Origin: Thiofaba sp049322715
GTDB taxonomy: Bacteria; Pseudomonadota; Gammaproteobacteria; Halothiobacillales; Halothiobacillaceae
Assembly: GCA_049322715.1 (NCBI GenBank)
Contig: JBMOQP010000002.1
Coordinates: 1-33,432 of the forward strand
Length of the DNA: 33,432 bases
Direction of reading: 5' to 3'
Both the position numbers and the translations under genes were made by a program. Of the stretch, positions 26,705-33,432 are shown one piece after another; the stretch's first letter is position 1; every line of letters begins with the position of its first letter. The notes below the pieces were generated by a model. The model worked only from the letters and a program-made list of their open reading frames with translations. It did not search any database and was not told the origin of the DNA.

Positions 26705-29068
26705 ATGGACCGATCCCCGCACACGGCATCGCGGATGCTGGCCGCCGCCCTCCTCGCCCTTGGCCTCCTGGGGGCTTCCATGCACCCTGTCCTCGCGCAA
26801 TCGCCCGACCAGCCCGCCCTGACCCAGATCCTGCTGGAGCAGGCCGCGAGCACGCCGCGCGGCACCTTCCCCCGCGCCTTCCACGGTGAACAGGCCTACT
26901 GGACGGTCATCGGCGAGCCGGATTCCCCCCACGCCGCCCTGCTGAGCGAGGACGGCCTGCTGGAACCCTGGCCAGGCGGCCCGTCGATCGAGCCCTTCCT
27001 CCACCTCGATGGCCGGCGGATCGGTTGGGCGGGTGTGCGCACCGCGCAGCAACTCCTCGACGGCGACCTGCCCATCCCGACCGCCACCTGGCGGATCGAT
27101 GGCCTGCAGCTCGACATCGTCGCCGTGGCGGGCGAGGTCGGGGGCTGCCCCCTGCTGCTCGCGCGCTACCGCCTGCGCAACCTGGGGAACGACCCCCGCG
27201 AAGTCGCCCTGGAGCTCGCCCTGCGCCCGCTGCAGGTCTATCCACCCTGGCTGCGGCTGGCCGTGGACGGCGGGGCCTCCCCCATCCGCAGCCTCGTCCA
27301 CGAGGATGACGCCCTCCTCGTCAACGACGAGCAGCGCATCATCGCCCTCACCCCGCCGGGGGAGTTCGCCACGGAAGCGGAGCCGGGCGTCGCTGGCGCC
27401 TGGATCATCCCCCTCACCCTCGCCCCGGGCGAGATGCGCGAGATCATCCTCGCCCTCCCCTTCGAGGGGGCGCCGGATCCCGGCACCCTGCGCATCCATC
27501 CCTCCGCCCTGTTCGAGCGCCTGCTCCTTGAGCAGCGCGGGCGCTGGCGCCAACAGCTCGACCGCGTGGCCCTGCGCCTGCCGACCAAGGAAGGCAAGGA
27601 TCTCGCCGACGCCCTGCGCACCAGCCTCGCTTACCTGCTGATCCACTCGCCCCGCCCCCTGATCCGCCCCGGCTCGCGCGGCTATGCCCGCGCCTGGATC
27701 CGCGACGGGGCGCTAATGGCCCATGCCCTGCTGCAACTCGGCCATGCGGAACGGGCCCGCGACTTCGTGCGCTGGTACGCAGGATTCCAGCAGGAGGACG
27801 GCGGCATCCCCTGCTGCATCGACGCCCTCGGCCCCGACCCCACGGTCGAGCACGACAGCCACGGCGAGTTCATCTACCTGCTGGCCGAGACCGTACGCCA
27901 CACCGGAGACATCACCCTCGCGCGCGAGCTGTGGCCCGCCGCGCGGCGCGCCGCCGAGCACATTCTGGCCCTGCGCGCCGAGCGCCTCGGCCCCGGGTAT
28001 GACACCCACGCGCTCCGGCGCTTCCGCGGCCTGCTGCCCGAATCCGCCAGCCACGAGGGCTACCTGCAGAACCCGGTGCACTCCTACTGGGACGACTTCT
28101 TCGCCCTGCGCGGCCTGAAGGACGCCGCCTGGCTGGCGGAGCGCCTGGGCGATGACGAAGCGGCCGACCGCTACCGGCGCGAGCACGCGGCCATGCGCCA
28201 GGACGTGGCCGACTCCATCCGCCAGACCATGCAGGACAAGAGCCTGGCGACCATCCCCGCCTCGGCCGACCTGGGCGACTTCGACCCGACATCCACCGCC
28301 ATCGCCCTCAGCCCCACTCAGGAGGACGACCTGCTGCCGCAGGAGGCCCTGCGCCTTACCTTCGACGAGTACCTCGCCATGGTGCGCGAGCGCGCCGCGG
28401 GCTCACCCCGGATGCGGTCCATCCATGGACCGCATCCTTCGGGCTCGCCTTCCGGCGATCCCCCGCCCGCTCCCGGCGCGCGGGTCTGGCCTGGCTACAC
28501 GCCCTACGAGTGGCGCAACGTCGAGGCCCTGGCCCGCATGGGCCGATGGGATGAAGCCTGGTCGCTGCTGCGATGGCTCCTTGCCGACCGCCGCCCCCTC
28601 GGCTGGAACGCCTGGCCGGAGGTGGTCTGGGCCGATCCACGCCGGCCCGACTACATCGGCGACATGCCACACGGCTGGGTGGCGGGCGAGTTCATCCGCG
28701 CCGCACTGAGCCTGATCGCCCATGACCGCGAGGCCGACCAGTCCCTCGTCATCGGTGCCGGCCTGCCCGCCGAATGGCTCGAAGCCCCCGAGGGCCTGCG
28801 CGTCCATGGCCTGTCGACACCCTTCGGCCGGCTCGACCTCGATCTCGACCATCCGTCCGTCGGCACCTTGCGCATCCGCCTCGGCGGCACGCTGCGCACG
28901 CCGCCCGGCGGCGTGGTGCTGGAACTGCCCTCGCTGGCCGGACAGCCCGTCAGCGTGGACGGCCTGCCATTCCGAGCTGCGGACCAAGCGATTAAGCTAA
29001 CCTCCGTTCCAACCGTCGTGCTCATCCGGCACACGCCCCCATCCCAGTCCGCCCCGAGGTCCCCATGA
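26705..29068 (+). CDS. Exported (alpha/alpha)6-barrel glycosidase-like protein
   Basis: A 787-residue protein with a Sec signal peptide (hydrophobic MLAAALLALGLLGASMHPVLAQ, cleavage likely after Ala-Gln). The first half is beta-rich, and the barrel starts near residue 295. Barrel motifs are RGYARAWIRDGALMAHALLQLGH, HDSHGEFIYLLAETVRHTGD, YTPYEWRNVEALARMGRWDEAW and WNAWPEVVW...IGDMPHGWVAGEF, as in glucoamylase/GH63-like six-hairpin glycosidases. The exact family is not settled. Residues 569 to about 587 (RMRSIHGPHPSGSPSGDPP) come from a palindromic repeat read in frame, within a Pro/Gly-rich loop just before WPGYTPYEW. I start at ATG 26705 rather than 26684 because only that leaves a clean signal peptide. 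The stop overlaps the next ATG. Confidence 0.85.
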   Translation: MDRSPHTASRMLAAALLALGLLGASMHPVLAQSPDQPALTQILLEQAASTPRGTFPRAFHGEQAYWTVIGEPDSPHAALLSEDGLLEPWPGGPSIEPFLHLDGRRIGWAGVRTAQQLLDGDLPIPTATWRIDGLQLDIVAVAGEVGGCPLLLARYRLRNLGNDPREVALELALRPLQVYPPWLRLAVDGGASPIRSLVHEDDALLVNDEQRIIALTPPGEFATEAEPGVAGAWIIPLTLAPGEMREIILALPFEGAPDPGTLRIHPSALFERLLLEQRGRWRQQLDRVALRLPTKEGKDLADALRTSLAYLLIHSPRPLIRPGSRGYARAWIRDGALMAHALLQLGHAERARDFVRWYAGFQQEDGGIPCCIDALGPDPTVEHDSHGEFIYLLAETVRHTGDITLARELWPAARRAAEHILALRAERLGPGYDTHALRRFRGLLPESASHEGYLQNPVHSYWDDFFALRGLKDAAWLAERLGDDEAADRYRREHAAMRQDVADSIRQTMQDKSLATIPASADLGDFDPTSTAIALSPTQEDDLLPQEALRLTFDEYLAMVRERAAGSPRMRSIHGPHPSGSPSGDPPPAPGARVWPGYTPYEWRNVEALARMGRWDEAWSLLRWLLADRRPLGWNAWPEVVWADPRRPDYIGDMPHGWVAGEFIRAALSLIAHDREADQSLVIGAGLPAEWLEAPEGLRVHGLSTPFGRLDLDLDHPSVGTLRIRLGGTLRTPPGGVVLELPSLAGQPVSVDGLPFRAADQAIKLTSVPTVVLIRHTPPSQSAPRSP
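28411..28458. repeat. Type I palindromic repeat read in frame inside the glycosidase gene
   Basis: GATGCGGTCCAT 28411-28422 pairs perfectly over 12 bp with 28425-28436 around CC, giving the ATCCATGG tip seen in the intergenic copies. It is followed by CTTCGGG and by TCGCC 28445-28449 with GGCGA 28454-28458. The order of hairpins is the same as at 22591-22668. The frame of the host gene is kept through it. Confidence 0.85.
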
Positions 29069-32000
29069 TGCCTGCCCCCCACATCCTTGCCAGCGACACC
29101 TACCGCCTGATGCTGACGCCCTCGGGCGCGGGCGAGGCAAGGCGCGGCGAGCTGCAGCTCAACCGCTGGCACGGCGACATGATCGAGGACGACCTCGGCT
29201 TCTTCGTCTACCTGCGTGACGCGGACACAACTGCCTTCTGGTCGATCGGCAGCCAGCCGGTGCCGGACAAGGACGGCACGGAATGCGGCCATGCCTTCGG
29301 CGAGGGCTTCGCCTGCTTCGTCAAGCGCAGCCACGGCGTCGAGGCGCGCATGACGGTGTGGGTGGACGGCGACCGGGAATTGCGCCGGATCAGCCTGAGG
29401 AACCTCGGCGAGACGGCGCGCCGGATCGAAGTGACGTCCTACCTCGAGCCGGTGCTGCACCATGCCGCCGCCGATGCCGGCCACCCGGCCTTCGCCAAGC
29501 TGTTCGTGCAGACCGAGGCGGTCGTGGACCAGGGCGCCCTCCTTGCCCGCCGCCGCCCGCGTGGCGCGGACGAGCGATTCCCCACGCTTGTGCACGGCCT
29601 GCTCGGCGCCCCCGCCATCGGTTTCGAGACCAATCGCATGCGCTTCGTCGGCCGCGGCCGTTCGCTTGCCGCCCCGCAGGCCATGCTGGATGCAGCGCTC
29701 TCGGGCACGGCAGGCAACGTGCTCGACCCCTGCCTGAGCCTGCGCACCCTGATCGAGCTCGCTCCGGGGCAGGAGGGACATGCCCTGTTCGTGCTCGGCG
29801 TGGCAGAGGATCGAGAGGCCGCCCTCGCCCTCCTGGACCAGCCGGTCGGGGCAAGCCTGCTCGCCGATGTCGGGCTGGCCCGCATCCACTCCCCCTCCCC
29901 GTTGGCCCGCCCAGCCACGCATGAGACCGCCTGCGCCCTGCCCCCGCACCACAGCGCCGAGTTGCTGCAGTTCGAGAACGGCTACGGCGGCTTCAACGCG
30001 GACGGTTCCGAGTACGTCATCCGCCTGCCTCGCGAGGCCGACGGTACGCTCAAGCTCCCGCCGCTGCCCTGGTCCAACGTGCTCGCCAACGCCCACAACG
30101 CTGGCTGCATCGTCACCGAGAGCGGCGCCATCCACAGCTTCGCCCAGAACAGCCGCGAGCACCGCCTGACCCCCTGGTTCAACGACCCGGTCATCGACCC
30201 GCACGGGGAGGCCTTCTACATCCGCGACGAGGCCCACGGCCTGTACTGGTCGCCCACCCCGGGCCCGGTGGCGGGCGCGGGGGACTACGAGGTGCGCCAC
30301 GGCCTCGGCCAAACCCGCTTCCGTCACGTCAGCAACGACCTCGAGCAGTACACCACCGTGTTCGTGCCCATGGACGGAACCTGCAGGATCGTGCGCATCG
30401 AGCTGCGCAACCTCTCCGGCCGGACGCGCCACCTGTCGGTATTCAACTACAACCGGCTGGTGCTCGGCGTCGACCCGAAGGGTACCGCCCAGCACCTCGA
30501 AACCGCCTGGGACATCGACGCGCACGCCCTGATCGCCCGCAACCCGAGCGCCGGGGCCTTCGCCGAAGGCACGGCCTATGCCGCGCTGCTCTCCCCCGCC
30601 GCCGCCGTGCACCACAGCGCCGACCGAGCGGCCTTCATCGGCCAGGGCCGCAGCCCTGCCCGCCCGCTCGCCCTCGAGCAGACCGAGACCCTCGACGGAC
30701 GCACCGGCAAGGGACTGGATTGCGCCGCCCTGCAGGCGCAGGTCACCCTCGACCCCGGCGACGACCGCACCCTGACCTTCGTCCTCGGCGAGACCAACGA
30801 TGCCGCAGGCCTCGCCGACCTGCTGCGCAAGCTGCGCCAGCCTGGGGCCGTCGATGCCCTGCTCGCGCAGGTCCAGACCTTCTGGAAGGACTTCACCAGC
30901 AAGGCCCGTGTTCATACCGGCAAGCCGGACGTGGACATCCTGGTCAACCACTGGCTGCCGTATCAAACATTGGTGTGCAGGATCTGGGCGCGCACCGCCT
31001 ACTACCAGTCCGGCGGCGCGTTCGGCTTCCGCGACCAGCTGCAGGACGCGCTCAATCTGATCCGCCACGACGCCAGGATCCCCCGCCGCCAGATCCTGCT
31101 CAACGCCGCCAACCAGTTCGTCGAGGGCGACGTGCTGCACTGGTGGCATCCGTTCCCGGACGGCACCAGCCGGGGCATCCGCACCCGTTTCTCCGACGAC
31201 CTGCTGTGGATGCCCTTCGCCACCGCCAAGTACATCCAGCACACCGGGGAGATCGCCATCCTCGACGAGCAGGTGCGCTACCTCACCGGCCCGCTGCTGG
31301 AAGATGGCGAGGACGAACGCTTCATGGTGCCGGAGGATTCAGGCACGAAGGGCGACCTGTACGAGCACTGCTGCCGCGCGCTCGACCGCTCGCTGAAGGT
31401 CGGCAGGCACGGCCTGCCGCTGATGGGCACCGGCGACTGGAACGACGGCATGAACCGCGTCGGCCGGTTGGGCGTCGGCGAGAGCGTGTGGGTGGGCATG
31501 TTCCTGTACGCCATCCTCGGCGACTTCATCCCCCTGTGCGAGGCGCGCCGTGACCTCGCCCGCGCCGAGAAATACCGCGCCCATCGCGCCAGGCTGTTCG
31601 AGGCGCTGAACCTTGATGGCTGGGACGGCGACTGGTACCGCCGCGCCTGGTACGACAACGGCGCGGTGCTCGGCTCGAAGGACTCCGACGAATGCCAGAT
31701 CGATACCCTCGCCCAGGCTTGGGCCGTGCTCACCGGCACCGCCACGGGCGAGCGCATCGACCAGGTGCTCGGCGCCATGGAGCAACGCCTGATCGACAAA
31801 AACGTCGGCATCATCCGCCTGCTCACCCCCGCGTTCGACAAGACCCCGCACGACCCCGGCTACATCAAGGGCTACGTCGCGGGCGTGCGCGAGAACGGCG
31901 GCCAATACACCCACGCCGCCCTCTGGTCAGTCATGGCCTACGCCCAGGCCGGCCACAAGGACAAGGCGCTGGACCTGCTGGAGATGATCAGCCCCATCCG

Positions 32001-32163
32001 CCACACCGCCACCCAGCAGGGCGCGGAGCGCTACATGACCGAGCCGTACGTGATCGCGGCGGACGTGTACGGCGTGGAGCCCCACAACGGACGGGGCGGA
32101 TGGACCTGGTACACCGGCTCGGCGGGGTGGATGATGACGGCGGCCGACCTCGTCAGCGGATGA
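29065..32163 (+). CDS. GH94-type glycoside phosphorylase (GH36/GT36-like, cyclic-glucan-synthase C-terminal type)
   Basis: A 1032-residue cytoplasmic enzyme with no signal peptide. Two beta-sandwich segments (about 1-330 and 330-620; FENGYGGFNADGSEYVIRL is the typical junction) precede the six-hairpin barrel. The motifs FGFRDQLQDALNLIRHDARIPRRQ, GDVLHWWHPF, SRGIRTRFSDDLLWMPFATA and GTGDWNDGMNRVG (Asp791 and Asp794, the region of the catalytic acid in characterised GH94 enzymes) match GH94, especially the C-terminal part of cyclic beta-1,2-glucan synthases and oligoglucan phosphorylases. Phosphorolysis of an imported beta-glucan oligosaccharide is the likely job. The ATG overlaps the upstream stop as ATGA. 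A decayed copy of its 3' end lies at 33351-33432. Confidence 0.92.
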   Translation: MMPAPHILASDTYRLMLTPSGAGEARRGELQLNRWHGDMIEDDLGFFVYLRDADTTAFWSIGSQPVPDKDGTECGHAFGEGFACFVKRSHGVEARMTVWVDGDRELRRISLRNLGETARRIEVTSYLEPVLHHAAADAGHPAFAKLFVQTEAVVDQGALLARRRPRGADERFPTLVHGLLGAPAIGFETNRMRFVGRGRSLAAPQAMLDAALSGTAGNVLDPCLSLRTLIELAPGQEGHALFVLGVAEDREAALALLDQPVGASLLADVGLARIHSPSPLARPATHETACALPPHHSAELLQFENGYGGFNADGSEYVIRLPREADGTLKLPPLPWSNVLANAHNAGCIVTESGAIHSFAQNSREHRLTPWFNDPVIDPHGEAFYIRDEAHGLYWSPTPGPVAGAGDYEVRHGLGQTRFRHVSNDLEQYTTVFVPMDGTCRIVRIELRNLSGRTRHLSVFNYNRLVLGVDPKGTAQHLETAWDIDAHALIARNPSAGAFAEGTAYAALLSPAAAVHHSADRAAFIGQGRSPARPLALEQTETLDGRTGKGLDCAALQAQVTLDPGDDRTLTFVLGETNDAAGLADLLRKLRQPGAVDALLAQVQTFWKDFTSKARVHTGKPDVDILVNHWLPYQTLVCRIWARTAYYQSGGAFGFRDQLQDALNLIRHDARIPRRQILLNAANQFVEGDVLHWWHPFPDGTSRGIRTRFSDDLLWMPFATAKYIQHTGEIAILDEQVRYLTGPLLEDGEDERFMVPEDSGTKGDLYEHCCRALDRSLKVGRHGLPLMGTGDWNDGMNRVGRLGVGESVWVGMFLYAILGDFIPLCEARRDLARAEKYRAHRARLFEALNLDGWDGDWYRRAWYDNGAVLGSKDSDECQIDTLAQAWAVLTGTATGERIDQVLGAMEQRLIDKNVGIIRLLTPAFDKTPHDPGYIKGYVAGVRENGGQYTHAALWSVMAYAQAGHKDKALDLLEMISPIRHTATQQGAERYMTEPYVIAADVYGVEPHNGRGGWTWYTGSAGWMMTAADLVSG

Positions 32164-32164
32164 C

Positions 32165-32264
32165 GACCATCCATGGCCGAAGCCCCTGCGGGGTACGGCC
32201 CTCGAGATGGCGCAAGCCCGCGTAGCGCCTATCGGCGAATCCCGATGTGTTCCAGACACATCGG
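32165..32264. repeat. Type I palindromic repeat downstream of the GH94 gene
   Basis: It starts one base after the GH94 stop. Positions 32167-32230 are identical to 10749-10812. The core hairpin left arm is decayed here (GACCAT against ATGGCC), but AGCCCC-TGC-GGGGT, CGCC 32226-32229 with GGCG 32234-32237, and CCGATGTGT 32242-32250 with ACACATCGG 32256-32264 are intact. It fills most of the 138-base gap before the AI-2E-family gene. Confidence 0.9.
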
Positions 32265-32301
32265 TCCTGACGACCGCTCCATAGCGCCAAGGAAACACGG
32301 C

Positions 32302-33348
32302 ATGAACGAGACACCTTCACTTGCCGCATCGGCACTGGATGGCCCCGGCTGGATGCCCTGGCTGGCCTTTGCCCTGATCGTCCTGGGGGTGTTCTTCGCC
32401 GTCGGCGAGCACCTGCTTCCGGCCCTACTCGCGGGCCTGCTCATGCACCAGATGGTTCACGCCATCGCGAAACGCCTGATCAGCCCCTCGCTCTCGTCGC
32501 ACACCGCCCGGGTTGCCGCCATCCTCATGGTGTCGACGCTGGTGCTGTCCGTCCTGACCCTCGGCGGACTGGCCATCCTCAATCTTCTGCACGGAACGGG
32601 GCAGGAGGGCGTGGAGGGCCTGATGAAGCAGATGGCCCGCATTCTCGATGACACCAAGGCCGCCCTGCCCTACTGGGCGGAGAGCTGGCTGCCGCCGGAC
32701 GCCGAAACCCTCAAGAACAAGGCGGTGGAGTGGCTGCGGGCACATGCCGCCGAAGTCGGCACGGCGGGCGGCGCCATCGGCTTCGGGCTCGTCCATGTCG
32801 TGATCGGGCTTGTGATCGGGGCCATGATCTCGCTGCACACCGAGGCGCACGACCCGCAGCAGGCCCGCCCGCTGGCCCGCGCCCTGCTCGACGAGATCCG
32901 TGCCTTCAGCCAGGCCTTCAGCCGCATCGTCACGGCCCAGGCATGGATCTCCACCGTCAATACCGCCCTCACCAGCCTGTACCTGCTGGTGATCCTCCCC
33001 CTTGCCGGCATTCAACTGCCCCTGGTCAAGACCATGGTGCTCGTGACCTTCGTGATGGGATTCATCCCCATCGTCGGCAACCTGATCAGCAATACCGTCA
33101 TCACCGTGATCAGCCTTTCGCACTCCTTCGGCGTGGCCGTGGCCTCGCTGAGCTTCCTCGTGATCATGCATAAGATCGAGTATTTCCTGAACGCCCGGAT
33201 CGTCGGCAGCCATATCCGCGCCAAGGCCTGGGAAATCCTGATCGCCATGCTGGCCATGGAGCGCATCGCAGGCATCCCGGGCATGGTAGTGAGCCCGATC
33301 CTGTATGCCTACATCAAGGATGGGCTGAAGAAGCGGGGGTTGGTGTGA
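32302..33348 (+). CDS. AI-2E family transporter (TqsA/PerM-like permease)
   Basis: A 348-residue membrane protein of the AI-2E transporter superfamily, whose members export or leak quorum signals or ions; the substrate cannot be read from sequence. Hydrophobic segments lie at about residues 15-50, 63-90, 152-175 and in the C-terminal half (TALTSLYLLVILPLAGIQLP, TMVLVTFVMGFIPIVGNLISN, VAVASLSFLVIMHKIEYFLNARIVGS). The FIPIVGNLISN and KIEYFLNARIVGSHI segments are family hallmarks. The ATG at 32302 follows AAGGAAA. It is not clearly part of the sugar operon: a repeat lies before it and a GH94 fragment follows it. Confidence 0.9.
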   Translation: MNETPSLAASALDGPGWMPWLAFALIVLGVFFAVGEHLLPALLAGLLMHQMVHAIAKRLISPSLSSHTARVAAILMVSTLVLSVLTLGGLAILNLLHGTGQEGVEGLMKQMARILDDTKAALPYWAESWLPPDAETLKNKAVEWLRAHAAEVGTAGGAIGFGLVHVVIGLVIGAMISLHTEAHDPQQARPLARALLDEIRAFSQAFSRIVTAQAWISTVNTALTSLYLLVILPLAGIQLPLVKTMVLVTFVMGFIPIVGNLISNTVITVISLSHSFGVAVASLSFLVIMHKIEYFLNARIVGSHIRAKAWEILIAMLAMERIAGIPGMVVSPILYAYIKDGLKKRGLV

Positions 33349-33350
33349 GC

Positions 33351-33432
33351 AGTCCCATCCGCCCCCTCCAGAAGGGCGCGGATCGCTACATGACCGAGCC
33401 GAACGTGATCGCGGCGGAGGTGTACGGCGTGG
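33351..33432 (+). pseudogene. Fragment duplicating the 3' part of the GH94 gene (continues beyond the window)
   Basis: Two bases after the AI-2E-family stop, the sequence reads SPIRPLQKGADRYMTEPNVIAAEVYGV, aligning to SPIRHTATQQGAERYMTEPYVIAADVYGV of the GH94 enzyme (31990-32077). There is a two-codon deletion and few other differences, mostly in the first third. No start codon, ribosome binding site or upstream part of the enzyme is present. It is thus a remnant of a duplication or recombination around the AI-2E gene, or the tail of a second GH94 copy whose front was replaced. Confidence 0.8.

Noticed and set aside
26075..31242. Long minus-strand open frames (523 and 863 codons) opposite the sugar operon
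   Set aside because: Both are antisense to the MalG-type permease, glycosidase and GH94 genes, which have clear motifs; the antisense translations have none.

Overview
The window is high-GC chromosomal DNA (about two thirds G+C by eye) from a gammaproteobacterium. The evidence is the yebC-ruvC-ruvA-ruvB-ybgC-tolQ-tolR-tolA order, a Pseudomonas-like AspRS preceded by a DUF502 gene, a heat-shock (sigma32-type) promoter in front of clpB, and proteobacterial PgeF, PlsC and GcvR-like proteins. A genus cannot be named from the sequence alone; a high-GC, early-branching lineage such as Chromatiales/Ectothiorhodospirales would fit.

Layout. 1-4879 (minus): tolA (cut by the window edge), tolR, tolQ, ybgC, ruvB, ruvA, ruvC and yebC, tightly packed and transcribed from yebC toward tolA. 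4966-8763 (minus): nadA, aspS and a DUF502 membrane protein. 9077-10620 (plus): a short-chain dehydrogenase translationally coupled to a YgjP-type metallopeptidase. 10913-11593 (minus): an AhpD/CMD-fold redox protein and a degenerate FmdB-type zinc ribbon protein. 11719-14865 (plus): a divergent pyruvate-kinase-like protein and a DUF4382 lipoprotein. 14940-17516 (minus): clpB with its own promoter and terminator. 17643-18398 (plus): a BPSS1780-type membrane protein. 18407-23434 (minus): a likely transcription unit plsC, fructosamine kinase, pgeF, gcvR-like, def, CHASE-GGDEF diguanylate cyclase. 23576-32163 (plus): a sugar-use operon (lipoprotein binding protein, two permeases, an exported (alpha/alpha)6-type glycosidase and a GH94 phosphorylase-like enzyme) with no ATPase subunit in the window. 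32302-33348 (plus): an AI-2E-family permease, followed by a decayed copy of the 3' end of the GH94 gene at the window edge.

The most unusual content lies between and partly inside the genes. A family of palindromic, multi-hairpin repeats recurs at about 10665-10921, 13636-13708, 22591-22668, 28411-28458 and 32165-32264. Its signature hairpin has a conserved ATCCATGG-like tip on stems that differ in sequence yet stay self-complementary. It is followed by a CCCC-TGC/TTC-GGGG hairpin, a CGCC/GGCG hairpin and an edge reading ACCGATTTGTCGGG on the minus strand. Two copies share 64 identical bases. Copies have entered genes: one supplies the apparent start codon and first 22 residues of the fructosamine kinase, one supplies the last residues and stop of the AhpD-like gene, and one is read in frame inside the glycosidase. 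A related set of hairpin arrays with TTCCAT or TTGC loops fills the aspS-nadA, DUF502-SDR and pre-DUF4382 gaps, and supplies the AspRS C-terminus. This resembles the protein-invading palindromic elements known from Rickettsia in behaviour, not in sequence, and is the best candidate here for something undescribed.
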